Assembly (NCBI GenBank): GCA_903813345.2
Contig: CAIIXF020000003.1
Location: 32,053,151-32,117,150 of the forward strand
Direction: 5' to 3'
Origin: Owenia fusiformis
Lineage: Eukaryota > Annelida > Polychaeta > Sabellida > Oweniidae
Length of the DNA: 64,000 nt
A program made the position numbers and the translations under genes. The notes beneath the pieces are model-generated. The model was not told where the DNA came from and made no database searches. It saw only the letters and a list, made by a program, of their open reading frames with translations. Positions 1 through 12,000 of the stretch are shown in pieces (within the stretch, counting starts at the first letter, position 1; every line of letters starts with the position of its first letter).

Positions 1-301
1 ACTTGACATTTTTCTCTACTATTAGCAGTACCTTTACAATTCCAAGTAAATAGATGCCTTTTGACACAAAATTGTGATATTTCGACAATAAAAAAGTGAA
101 GGCCATTTCGAACGTCTGAGACATGTTTTGCTGAACCTTGTAGACGTTACAAATTGATGAAATACTTTCGAAGAGAAAAGATGATCAAAAACGAGCTGAA
201 CACTATTTTCGGTATGAACTCTTTGAGTGCTGGGTTTTTCGGAATTGTTATGCATCAAAATAAACGACGGAAACGACTAATGAGCCAGGCCACGGGAAAG
301 G
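1..301. other. Unassigned left edge
   Basis: AT-rich sequence with no recognisable protein or RNA. It abuts the truncated reverse-transcriptase frame that starts around 302, so part of it is the insertion target or a decayed upstream part of that element. Confidence 0.4.
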
Positions 302-1396
302 GTGTCTAATCACTTTTCCAAAGCGTTTGACACGGTGGCTCACGAACGCCTCTTGCTCAAACTCGACTATTATGGAATTCGCAATAATAACTTGAACTGG
401 TTCAGATCCTGGCTTGTGGGAAGATCACAACAGGTAGTGCTCGATGGTGAATCAAGTTCAAAAACTCCAGTAAAATCAGGAGTTCCTCAAGGAACAGTTC
501 TTGGACCACTCTGTTTCCTTGTTTATATCAATGATATGGGCAATAACCTATCATCCTCAGCCAGTCTTAAGCTTTTTGCCGACGACAGCCTTTTATTCAT
601 GACAGTCGAAAGCAAGCAAGATGCATTAACACTACAGGAGAATCTTGATAAACTGGTCTCCTGGGCATCAACATGGCAAATGAAATTCCATCCATCAAAA
701 TGCTATGTGCTAAATATTCACAAAGGTAAATCCCCTATCATGCACAATTACACCATGCTAGGGGAAAACCTTAAGTCGGTAACACACATCCCATACCTAG
801 GAATTGACATCACAAATAACTTACGCTGGACTACACATATTCAAACTATTGTATCCAAAGCCAATAAGGTGCTTGGATTTCTCAGGCGCAACCTCCATCA
901 ATGCCCTGAAAAAGTGAAGGCTCAGGCGTATAAGTCACTAGTCCGGCCTAATTTAGAGTATGCCAGCTCGGCATGGGATCCGTACCGACAAAAAGATATT
1001 GATATGTTGGAACAGGTACAGAGAAGAGCAGCCAGGTTTGTAACCAAATGTCACTCAAGGGAACCAGGCTGCGTCACCAAAGCTCTTCAAGACCTACAGT
1101 GGGAGCCACTGAAGGAGCGTCGAGAGGCTGCTAGAGTTTTCCTTTTCTACAAAGGAAAGCAGAACCTAGCAGCCATCGACGTGCCTCCATACTTCCGCCA
1201 ACAGATCAATACCAACACTAGGTTGTATCATCCTTCTAAGTTCATACAACCATCAACTAGAACGGATGCATACAAATTTAGCTATTTCCCTAGGACAATA
1301 GCTAAATGGAACACTCTACCTGGTGACATCTTAGACTGTGACAGTCTAAGTAGTTTTAAATCATCATACTATGCCTATGTCAATAACTGCAATTAA
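302..1396 (+). CDS. 5'-truncated non-LTR retrotransposon reverse transcriptase (jockey/CR1-like)
   Basis: An open frame of 364 codons that encodes the palm and thumb of a LINE reverse transcriptase. The frame opens with GTG only because the element is truncated, so there is no true start here. Visible motifs in order are palm motif A, SKAFDTV (catalytic Asp at residue 10), motif B, SGVPQGTVLGPL (residues 59-70), motif C, FADD (residues 92-95), and a thumb segment LGIDITNNLRW. The C-terminal part has the usual LPGDILDCDSLSSFK ending of jockey/CR1-type ORF2 proteins. The apurinic-like endonuclease and the finger motifs that normally precede motif A are missing. In a full element the protein copies its own RNA at a nicked chromosomal site. 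No stops interrupt the remaining frame, so the insertion may be fairly young, but the copy is immobile. Family assignment is from motifs only. Confidence 0.9.
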   Translation: MSNHFSKAFDTVAHERLLLKLDYYGIRNNNLNWFRSWLVGRSQQVVLDGESSSKTPVKSGVPQGTVLGPLCFLVYINDMGNNLSSSASLKLFADDSLLFMTVESKQDALTLQENLDKLVSWASTWQMKFHPSKCYVLNIHKGKSPIMHNYTMLGENLKSVTHIPYLGIDITNNLRWTTHIQTIVSKANKVLGFLRRNLHQCPEKVKAQAYKSLVRPNLEYASSAWDPYRQKDIDMLEQVQRRAARFVTKCHSREPGCVTKALQDLQWEPLKERREAARVFLFYKGKQNLAAIDVPPYFRQQINTNTRLYHPSKFIQPSTRTDAYKFSYFPRTIAKWNTLPGDILDCDSLSSFKSSYYAYVNNCN

Positions 1397-1673
1397 ATAG
1401 GTGTGTTTTTAATATAGATCTATGTTTTAATGTAAAGGGTCCCCAGTGCACAGCAACAAGCCTGCACTACTGGTAAAGAGGGGTGATGTCAACGCGGTTA
1501 GCCTGACAGTCTCCCCAGGTAAAATGAGTTGTAAACCATAGATCTATTTTTAAATGTTAAGGTTTTAAATTATATTCTATTCAAATTCTATCACTGTTAA
1601 ATTATATATCTGCTTTATATGGGCTTATTAGCCTTTTGCGGATTATTGACATAGACATAGATAGACATAGATC
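302..1673 (+). mobile_element. Truncated LINE copy with 3' UTR and microsatellite tail
   Basis: The element covers the reverse-transcriptase frame, a 3' UTR of about 250 bp, and a terminal run of short gacata/gatagacata repeats at about 1648-1673. Short tandem tails of this kind are usual at the 3' ends of CR1/jockey-group elements. The 5' boundary near 302-308 is where homology begins, inside the palm domain. I did not find a convincing target duplication. Confidence 0.7.
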
Positions 1674-2600
1674 ACAGTGTTTTCGATATTTTTATTTTTG
1701 CTTATCTTAAAAAAGCACAAAAGGACCTTTCAAATGAGCCATGGCTCATGTCTTACCAATCTATCCTTGCAGATATAGTTAAGAAGACGGATTTGAATTT
1801 AACATATTGTCTTCTTAAACTTGGGCACATTTTTGGCACTGTAGCACAATTTTAATTTTTGTGATAAGAACAGTTTTCCTATGGCCAGGCTCTAATATTG
1901 AAGACAATTTTGAAATGAGGTGGGCTTTTGAACTTGGTAACACATGTGCATTTTGTATCGGAGATTTATAGAAAGCTTAACAAAAGATCAATCGACAGAC
2001 ATTACAAAACGTGCCATTGATGTTGAAAGAAAGACAGACAGACAGACGGACGGATGAATGAACGAACGAGTGATTGCAATAACTAAAAGTGAGTAAAATA
2101 GACAATTGCAAGAGGCAAAAGGCATTTTAAGACTCCGACTATTTAAGATTGTTTATTTCCATATTTCACGTATTTCATGTATACAAATAATAACAATAAG
2201 ATGAATTTATGGTATGAATATTTTGACCGCGGGTGTGGATTCAAAAGTAAACGAAGCTAAGTCAAACGAATATGAAGCCAAACGATGAGTGAATTAGGAG
2301 CTGAAAAGCAAGTTTTCCAAATTGATAATAGCAAGTATTTTTAATGTGAAGAGTGTTACATTATCACAAGATGTTGCTGATAGAGTCTGGTGAGCACGCC
2401 GTGTATAAGTTAAGATGTTATTAATTGTGATAATTCCTTATCACCATGACAACGATATCATTAGACTCCAACAGATTACTGATTTCTCGCCTCGCATGTG
2501 TTGTGTGGAGCTAAAGTTTACATGTAGATGTAAGTTAGTGGTAGGAATATTTTTTATTTCGCAGATAATCATGATCATCTCGATTGCTGTTTTGTTTTTT
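1674..2600. other. Unassigned AT-rich interval
   Basis: No gene is recognised. A gacagacagacggacgg microsatellite lies at about 2033-2052. The short open frame at 2415-2615 has no recognisable domain and is probably chance. Confidence 0.4.
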
Positions 2601-2966
2601 GCCAACGAATTCTAATTTTATATTCATTATTATTATATCATTGTCATACTCCTCACTCTCTGATTGATCCATGTCCTACAAGTTATATTCACCAGTCACG
2701 ACTTAGTCCAGTGTAATTTTATATATCCCCAGGAGTACATCGTTATGATTGATTATACATCAATAGTTTGTTATTCCATTAATGTGAGTGAGAAATATAA
2801 GAGTGATTAATAAAACAAATATTTAATTCTATTTTCGGTGAATACCTGTGACACTTTCACAAGATGATATTCCACTAGCCCTCGCTTGTAGGACATGGAC
2901 CAATCAGAGAGTGAGGAGTATGACAATGATATAATAATAATGAATATAAAATTAGAATTCGTTGGC
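2601..2966. repeat. 82-bp inverted repeat flanking a 202-bp spacer
   Basis: Positions 2601-2682 and 2885-2966 are reverse complements with about one mismatch. The outer end of each arm reads gccaacgaattct and the inner end reads catgtcctacaag. The right arm ends directly at the truncated 5' edge of the next LINE fragment. Confidence 0.85.
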
Positions 2967-4271
2967 ACTTAATAAACTGTGGCGTTCCCCAAGGCTCAAT
3001 CATTGGTCCCATATTGTTCCTAGTATAAATAAACGACTTACCTGATAACCTAGACTCCAAATGTTTCATATATGCTGATGACACCTCAATATATTTCCCC
3101 GTTGACCCAAATAGCCCTAGTGACATTGATCAGACTGTTGCTCGTAATCTCCTTGCGGTTGAAAATTTGTCACTTACTTGAAAATTAACATTTAAACCTG
3201 AAAAGAGCTTTGAACTTATTTTCCAAAGTTCCAGAACCAATAATGTAAATATAAATCACTCAAACCTTTTCAACCAAGTTATTCAGAGAGTACCAAGTCA
3301 CAAACATCTGGGATATGTCTTTGACCAACTCCTATCAAATAAAGACCACACCTTAGGACTTCGAAATAAAATTACCAAACTCACAAATCCCCTTAAAGCC
3401 CTCGAATCTAAACTGACATCTTCTCAATTGGAAACACTTTTTAAGTCCTACATTCTCCCACACTTTGACAATGGATCACTTCTTTTTGACTCATCTTCCA
3501 AGTATTTACTTGGATATCTAAATAGTGCCTACTATCAATGTGCTCTTATCTGTTCAGGTTGTCTACCAGGAACCAGCACAACTAAAGTTCTTAACATATT
3601 AAATTGGCCAAGCCTAGAAACTAGACGAAAACTCCAAATTAACAACTTCATGTTCAACGTTAGTAAAGGTACATCTCCACCATACATAAACGATATTTTT
3701 GATAAGTTCCGATGTGATACTCAAAGAGAACTACGACATACTCGCCACTATAGGCTACCCAACCACGCCACTACCAAATACCTGAACTCCTGCATACCAA
3801 ATGCAATATCCCATTGGCTATCTGTACCAAAGAATATTCAAACAAGTAAAACCATCATTGCCTTTAAGAACAACAATCGCAAGCACCTTCTCAACCTTGA
3901 CATAAACATAATCCCTACCTCAAAGCTAAATATTTCTAGAAATGAAGAAACACTTATTAGTAGGTTAAGGGTAGACCATGCCCTTCAGGGCTCAACTCTT
4001 TGCCCACAATTACACCTTCATCACTTCTCCTAGCTGTTCTTGTGGTCTACCCGAAACTCCAAAACACTTCTTTTTTCACTGCCCTCTGAATGAAAATACA
4101 AAAACCACCTTTTTCAATACTCTCTATACTGAAACTCCTTTGATCCCCACTTACCAATCTACACTTTTAGAATACCTAGCCTTTGGCAATCGTAATTTTA
4201 GCAAGGATGAAAACACAAAAATCTTTACTCTGATTTCTGCCTTTATTACGAGATGGCTTACCCCATATTGA
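2967..4271 (+). pseudogene. Broken LINE reverse transcriptase, 5'-truncated
   Basis: A second, different non-LTR reverse transcriptase that begins at palm motif B (CGVPQGSIIGPILFLV). Motif C follows as YADDTS, then a thumb and C-terminal region ending in a Cys/His zinc-knuckle-like segment (CSCGLPETPKHFFFHCP). The frame is interrupted by TAA at 3026-3028 and TGA at 3179-3181. It then shifts frame near 3985, so the C-terminal part continues in the frame of 3978-4271. Two long open pieces remain, at 3428-4033 and 3978-4271. The endonuclease and the fingers are absent. This is a dead copy, clearly distinct from the 302-1396 element in sequence. Confidence 0.85.
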
Positions 4272-4531
4272 ACAAGACTATTCTAGAACCTATTGCACCC
4301 TGCCTTGTCTTGTAAATATAAATTACATTGTCCCTCTGCCCTGTATTTCCCCCAGTCCCAGCCCAGCTCAGACCCCCCCCTTCCACCCCTCTTCAACTTT
4401 TCCCCCGCTAGGCTAGAGTGCTTATAATGCCAAAATGGTGATTAGCACTTGAATATGCTCTCTTGTATTTACTATATTACCCCATGTACATCTATTTTAC
4501 ATAAATGAATAAAAAACAAAACAAAAAACTA
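4272..4531 (+). mobile_element. 3' UTR and A-rich tail of the second LINE
   Basis: A pyrimidine-rich 3' UTR with C-runs (4373-4380) ends in the A-rich stretch aaaaaacaaaacaaaaaac at about 4511-4529, consistent with the 3' end of a retrotransposed copy. Confidence 0.65.
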
Positions 4532-6012
4532 GCTCTTAAGGCTTCGTGAAATATCACTTGTGAAAGATGCACAGGTATTCACCTCAACAGAATTAGATAT
4601 TTGTATAATATCAACTTTATAGCCGATCTGTATTTCACACGCTATCATGTGTCTAATTTCAAGTTAGCCTAATCATAAATGGAAATGGATTGTGATTAGA
4701 GATTCCATTTGTAAAAAACACACTTATAGTGTGACAGTTGAGCACATGTTTGTTTCATCTTGACATGAGGCACTTTAACTCTAGTCTGGACCACCTGTGA
4801 TCCTTCGCTTGGGGTGCTTTCACGCGAATAGCAGACATTTTCAAATGTATATATTAGTTCCATGGGTACTTGCCTCACGTGGTGTTTCAATTTCAGTTGT
4901 ATTGAGTCATATTTTTACCTTTACAAGTTTGTAATAATAATTCAAACGAATGTAATAATCTACAAATTTTACAAGCAGGTTAATGCTCCGTAAGTTTTTT
5001 TAAAGAACGTATAAGAACAGAACACATTTGTGATTCCGGAGTTATGTATTTCTGAGCGACAAAAACGCAAGCCATTTTGACCCGAGTGTCATATATTTTT
5101 TTCGATAATGAACAAAATCGTATGAACAGAGGTTAGTAAACTCGCCACTATTGTTGATATACACAGACAGATGATGTGACGGACGGATGAACAGACACGT
5201 AATCATTGTCATAGTTCATCGTGTGAGCTGCGATATAAATCACGCTTGGCAATATCACGAAATCAATTAGATGATGTAGACGCGCGTTGTATATTTTGAA
5301 TTCCCAATAAACTTCAGTTATTTTTACCTTTCTCGGAAACCTCGTGTAGAGATAACATGTGGTATCAGGTGTTATTCACTCCCTCAAATGTTTTGCTGAC
5401 TCGGATTCCTGGCGTGTTATAATGAGAAAATCTATTTTCTTAATTGTTTTGTTTTCGAAGAAAATGGGTAAACTTCCTCGTATTTCAGGGTGAGACTTTC
5501 TATATTTAATGATATGTGCAATGAATGCACTTAACTACTTGCAGAAATAAAATAACTTTACTACTTTATGTATGTTTTAATACCTTTGACTGATGCTTTA
5601 TAATATACAAATGACAATTTTCATGATGGTGACAATTCATTGTGCTTCAAGTTCAACTATATGGCATATGTTTCAGGAGGTCATTAATGGATGTCTTTAC
5701 TTATTGTTATGTATTGTATTGAACTATATTGTATTGAATTGAATTATGTTGTATTGTTTGTATTTTATTTTTACTTTTAGTTACTTCTCTTGCCAAACTG
5801 CATGATGGTATAAAGCAAATATTTGTAATTGGGTCATTGTGGGTATTTATATTACACATGGGCATTCTCAAAGGCAGGGTATACATTAGGTGTGACCGCA
5901 CACCCTTTTTGAGCTAAAGTATGACAATTTGGGGCAGTTCTATATTTTAGGTCACTCTGTATTCTACTAAGGAACACGCAAGGATTGAAAATTTACTATA
6001 AAAAAATGATAA
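4532..6012. other. Intergenic interval downstream of MPPE1
   Basis: No gene is recognised. Contents are a short gacagatgatgtgacggacgg repeat near 5165 and a TATTG/ATTGA-rich simple repeat at about 5703-5760. Short frames on both strands have no recognisable content. Confidence 0.4.
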
Positions 6013-6018
6013 TTTATT
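6013..6018 (-). promoter_or_regulatory. Candidate poly(A) signal of MPPE1
   Basis: On the minus strand this reads AATAAA, about 45 nt after the MPPE1 stop codon. A second AATAAA overlaps the stop at 6058-6063. Position and hexamer fit a 3' end, but there is no transcript evidence. Confidence 0.5.
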
Positions 6019-6062
6019 GAGCAAAAGTTCCTATATACACAACCCTCTATTGCACTATTTAT

Positions 6063-9000
6063 TCAATGTGTTTTTCTAGCCCATGATATGTGTGTAAATC
6101 GTCTTGGGAATATGAGCCAAAGTACAGCTAATGTTCCTCCGCCAATGTAAAAGTTGACCACCGTGCTTTCCTTCGGCATGTAGCACTTGTTTACAGCAAA
6201 TGCAGAACTAGACACGGTCAACTGCAAATAGAAATAGAGTATAAGAAAGAAAAGTAAACAAGAACACAAATGTGTACAATATGTCCCCACCAATGGGTGA
6301 TCCCATCTAATGGTTATCCTGAAAATGAGTAGACAAGACTTTACTGCTACAATTTTGGAACGGAAAATGCAAAATGGCCACCTTAAAATTTACCAAGAAT
6401 GCCCAAAAAATTAGTCAGTTCTAGATTTTCATACTAAGAATCATCCCTAAAAATTTGAAATTGATCTACCAAACAGTTCACCTGAAAACACGTAGACAAG
6501 ACTTTACAGGCAAGATTTTAGCACGGAAAATCCAAAATGGCTGCCTTGACATTTACCCAGAATGCCAAAAAACTAATCAGATCTAGATTTTCATACTAAG
6601 AATCATCCCTAAAAATTTGAAATTGATCTACCAAACCCTTCACCTGAAAACGCGTAGACAAGACTTTACAGACAAGATTTTAGGACGGAAAATCCAAAAT
6701 GGCTGACTTGACATTTACCCAGAATGCCAAAAAACTAATCAGATCTAGATTTTCATACTAAGAATCATCCCTGAAATTTTTAATTGATCTACCAAATGGT
6801 TCACCTGAAAGTGAAAACGCGTAGACAAGACTTTACAGACAAGATTTTAGGACGGAAAATCCAAAATGGCTGCCTTTACATTTACCCAGAATGCCAAAAA
6901 ACTTATAAGATCTAGATTTTCATACTAAGAATCATCCCTGAAAATTTGAAATTGATCTACCAAACGCTTCACCTGGAAATGCATAGACAAGACTTCACAG
7001 ACAAGATTTTAGGACGGAAAATCCAAAATGGCTGCCTTGACATTTACCCAGAATGCCAAAAAACTAATCAGATCTAGATTTTCATACTTAGAAGCATCCC
7101 TGAAAATTTGGAAATGATCTACCAAATGGTTCGCCTGAAAACGCATAGACAAGACTTTACAGACAAGATTTTAGGATGGAAAAATCCAAAATGGCCGACA
7201 ATAAAAAAGTGATTATAAGTTTTTGCTGATTTCTTTTTACAAAATTAGCACATATAACTACTGTTAACAATAACATAGGCTTTTACAATAAAGTACACCT
7301 GAAATTTTTTATAAAGCTACTAAATAGTCTAAGTATGAAAACTCAAAAACACCATTCAATATGATACAAAGTATTATCGCACGCTAACTTTTCTTAAGAC
7401 ATTCAAAATGGCTGCCATGACTGGGCTAACAGGTCCAAAACCTAATCAGTTCTAGAATCAAGTGAGTTGAACAGGATGTTAAAGTTTTAAAAGCAACAGT
7501 GAAGCCATTTTTCAGACAAGGATTTTAGCATTTGACTTCAAAATGGCCGACAGGAAGTAGGTATCGAGTTGAAACTTTTTCGTCCACATCTGTATGCACT
7601 CATAAGTTATCCCTGAAAATTTGAAGGTGATATCTGTAGCGGTTTAGGAGAAAACTGCCGGACGTACGGACGGACAGACAGACAGACAAACAGACAGACG
7701 GACGGACGGACGCGCCTAGGCCGACAATATGGCCCCACACTATGGGGTGGGGACATAAAAATAAGTAAAAAGCAAGGGTACAATAATTTTCATTTGTACC
7801 TAAAAGTGAAAAATCGGAAAATAGATATAAGTCTAGCCTTACCCAAGTCGGTATTTTTTACTCATCCTGATCTTGAATTATTACCATAATAGAAATCAAG
7901 ATAAGTAAAAGAGACCGATTTGGGCAAGGCTAATATAAGTCCTGCATGTCATGAATCCACATTCATCAATTAAACCAATTATCTCATTTTGATCTACCTT
8001 TTTTGATTTATTAATGCAGTTTCCATTCAATATAATTATTTTACAAATTACAGCTTTGCAATAAAACATGGTGACTACATAAACAATTATTCACAGGTCT
8101 TCAGGGAATAAGCATTGACGCAAATAAGTAGGAGATCAACTCCTTGTAATTTAGCTAAATTGATAGTTATACATAGATCCCTAATTGAAATGTGATGCGC
8201 CACACCTGAGCTTCCACTTTGAATAAGAGATAAGAAATTTAAACTTATCTGTTATTACGATGCAATAATATAATGATTAAAAACCTGGAAAGGTCTCAGA
8301 AAAATGCTGGAGGAACAGGAAATACGAGACAGCCAAGAATATAACATGATACAAGAAGGCATGTGCAAAATGTCACCACCTGCTTTTAGTAAGTACGCCA
8401 ACCACCAAACGATTAATAAACTATTCTTGGACATTTTATGAATATCTACAGCTATTCAAGAATATCAATCAAATTTCCATGAACAGTAAAATTGAGTAAA
8501 TCAAAAGTGCTGAATCAAACTATATAAAGTATTTACTTATTGGGTGTCCAGGATTTTTACTTGAATATATATATTCTACAACAATACTTGTTCATAGATG
8601 GTTAACATCAGTTACACAGGGGGAATTTCCAAAAGTACAGATAATTCCATACACTTTATTACAAACCTCAGACCTTCTGGTTTGAATAAATGATTGAGGT
8701 AATGTGAGAAATAATTGAAAAACGTGATATCCCAGACATTGATACATTGTCATAATGTTACTTGATTTATTGGGCTGATAAAACATTCTAATAGGCAAAT
8801 ATCTTTTACAAATGGTTTACAATAAATAAATCGAAAGTTTAAAGGCCCTATGTTTGAAAATATGTTTTTATCATTCATCTATTATTTTACATGAAGTTTT
8901 TTTAAAGGTTTTTGAGAAATATTTTTTTTGGACAAAAAAGTTTTTATTTCTCAAATATTCAAATTTTTCGCCATTTCTCAAACAAAAGTTGAAATTTCCT

Positions 9001-12000
9001 TATCATCAAATATTTCACGCTACAGTGTTAAACATATTAACTTTCTAAAACCACTGCGAAGATTGAAGGGACATATACTATTTCAACACTAAAATGTCAT
9101 ATCAAAAGTGCTATTATATTTAAATGGTTTAGTATATTTAAAAAAATTTGCACCCAAATATATGTGTTAGATAGATTTGAAATTTATTTTAATTAAATTC
9201 CTGATTTTTCTGACAAAAAAGTTTCACATTTCACATTTTGATAACACTGGGTAGGACTACATTATAAGACAACATGGTTTAAACTTTATATGGGGCCTTT
9301 AAAAGGAAGTAAAATATCAAAGGTAATGTCATGGATAATGTTTTATTATAACACCTTTAACAATAAAATTAATTTAGAGTCTTTTAGCAGATTGCAAAAA
9401 TGTGACAATGTGCCAAATATCAGTTCTACAAGAGATGAGTTTGATGGATTTTATACATGGTGAAGCATGGGAATAGAAGAGAAATATGATGATGTTATAC
9501 ATAAGGCATAATTACCTGATTAAAATTTAATACTGGATTGATCTCATGGTATTTGTATTACCTGTATATTAATCATGTCTAAATATGAATTTACTAGAGT
9601 AAATGACACATCCGTTTTTTGCTTGCGATAAATTCTCAAAAAATCATCACATTCTCATAAAAACAGATTTGATCAAAGTTGTTCACAATAGATTTTACAA
9701 TGACTATATCTTGCTTAAGGTGTGTCAGGCTTAATTAATTATCTGGCTGAATAACATGACATCACATAAATTCAGTTCTACAAATAATACCACCTTAAGA
9801 ACTTACCAAAATAAAACTGGGATTGTTCTTGTTTCTCCAGCTAAATGAAGGCACAGTATATTCAGGAATGTGGTCTCTATGTAGTGTATAGCAACCATGA
9901 TGAGTGTGGCCTGACAACACAAGTCTTGGATCTAACCAGTCTAATAGCTGAAAATAAATTAAAACTTGGACTTTCTTGACTTACTCCAGCTAAATGAGGG
10001 TACGGTGTATTTTAGAATGTGGTCTATATGTAGTGTAAAGCAATTATAATGTGTTTGGCTTGACAGCACACGTCTCGGTTATACAAAGGCACAATAAGCT
10101 GACTTTAATTTGTTTCATTATGAGTGACATCTTTTAATACACAGAGAATAAAAAGCTATGTAATATTTGAAAAATAATAATGTCTTTATATTCAGTGATT
10201 TATAAAATGAAGTCTGTTTGAAAAATATGAGATAATCAAAAACAATTGCAGGCACCTCATAAGAAGTTGGGCAATAGGTATGTAGGTGAATTGAGACTGA
10301 TATACCATAGCTTTCAATTATTAAAAAAACAAAGTAAATGTGATTTTTATTCATCATTGAATATTTCTCAGATACATGAACAGAAATACATGTATACACG
10401 ATATCCAGCTTCAACCAAATAAAGTTGAGTTGTGTTTGTTTATCATATGAAATTGCTATTTACACGATCTAAAATAAAAAAAAAAAATGAAATTGCTAGA
10501 TTTAATACCTGGTTGGTAGACTCAGCAGAGAGGCAGTCATAGCGCTGTTTAAAGTGGTGGAAGCGCTCTCCCCCCTCCGCTGCATCCTCTCCGCTACAAT
10601 TGCGGTCAGAGTCACGATACAAAGGGAAGTGCTGGAACATTAAATACAAATTATACATCATTCATAGGGTTTTCAATCATGCTGTTCAAAATTGAATCAC
10701 ATCTTTACTATGGTAGCCATGTTTATTTTTCTAGACATGGTGATATTGAGCTGGTCCAGATCCAAATTAACTGGCAAGTCACTGCAATGAGTAAAGACAG
10801 AGGGAGTTAAGCAGAGAATTGATACAAATATAATGTTACGCACAGTATGGTATATGTGAATTAATAAAGAAAGCGCTATATAGTTTACCTGTAGAATGAT
10901 GACTTGGGAATCTGGTATGGCTTTTTCTTTCTCACATTCTTCAGTTGATATTCTACCCTGAAGATATGCAAAAAATATGTACAATAAGATTATCAAAATG
11001 CCTCATTTCTGTGTTGGTAACTTCTTAAGCCAAAACATATTTACATATTTGAATCATCTGTACTTTTCTTGAAAATTATCTTACCTGTAATTGTTCTATA
11101 TTATTGATAAGCCACATACATGTATATTTAACTCCTGGCTCTTAATTTCAGTGAATTGGAACCTGCATCTGGCTCCATGGCTTCATACATAATATACGAG
11201 GGGTGATCCAAAAATCTTGGACGCCCTGCTCTAATTTTGTTTGTTTTTGATAAAATTACTTTAAACTTTCCAATGATAAAGACCAACAACCTAACTACTT
11301 TGTGTATTAATTTCATGGAGAAATGATATATTTTATGTAGTTTTCTAGATAGTTTTTAATATAGGGACCCTGCCACCCGGAACGGTATTCGCACATGGCA
11401 ACTTTCATACCTGTGCACACTTCAAAGACTTTGAGATTTCTTTCAGTTTAGACTCTGCTTTCAGACACATATGGCAGCCATCTCCCTCCATCGCCATACT
11501 GTTGACGAGTATAAAATTACTGCCATCTATAGTGATATGTTCCACTGAGGATGTGTTAAAACCCTCTGTAAACCTGTGCACTTTATGCTTATTGGTTCTG
11601 AAAGAAAAATATTACAATTACTTTGAATAACCAACCAATATATGTATTTTTATTCTTTATAAAATATTGAAGCACATGAGGAACATTCTTGACAGTAATG
11701 AGAAATGGAGAGGTGTGTTTATTATATATACCTTAAGAGTAAGACCCCTTAGACTACATGTAAGCATCTGGCCCCTGAGGGGTACATATAAGAATACAGT
11801 TTTTTTTAATCTTAATGACCTCATTTAAATAACTACTATGGCATTTCTTTGCAGATTTTATACTCAAATGAGTCTTACGCAAAATGAAACCCAATGTCAT
11901 GGTTGCCTATAGCAACAAAGAGTTGTGTGGTGGAAGGATGACGGAACATCTTATGGAATCTCTGCACGTGCTCTGTGAATTCTGCATCACTACACCACTT

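Larger units (their letters stand above)
6222..9806 (-). other. Last intron of MPPE1, packed with repeats
   Basis: This 3,585-nt intron is much longer than the other six (257-561 nt). It holds the 6317-7200 tandem array, a 99-bp hairpin at 7834-7932 and a TTAA-flanked insertion at 8843-9298. Nothing recognisable was seen in 7942-8842 or 9303-9806. Confidence 0.85.

Noticed and set aside
2033-2065. Regulatory array in the gacagacggacgg stretch
   Set aside because: It is a simple microsatellite of a type that also occurs at 5165 and 7672.
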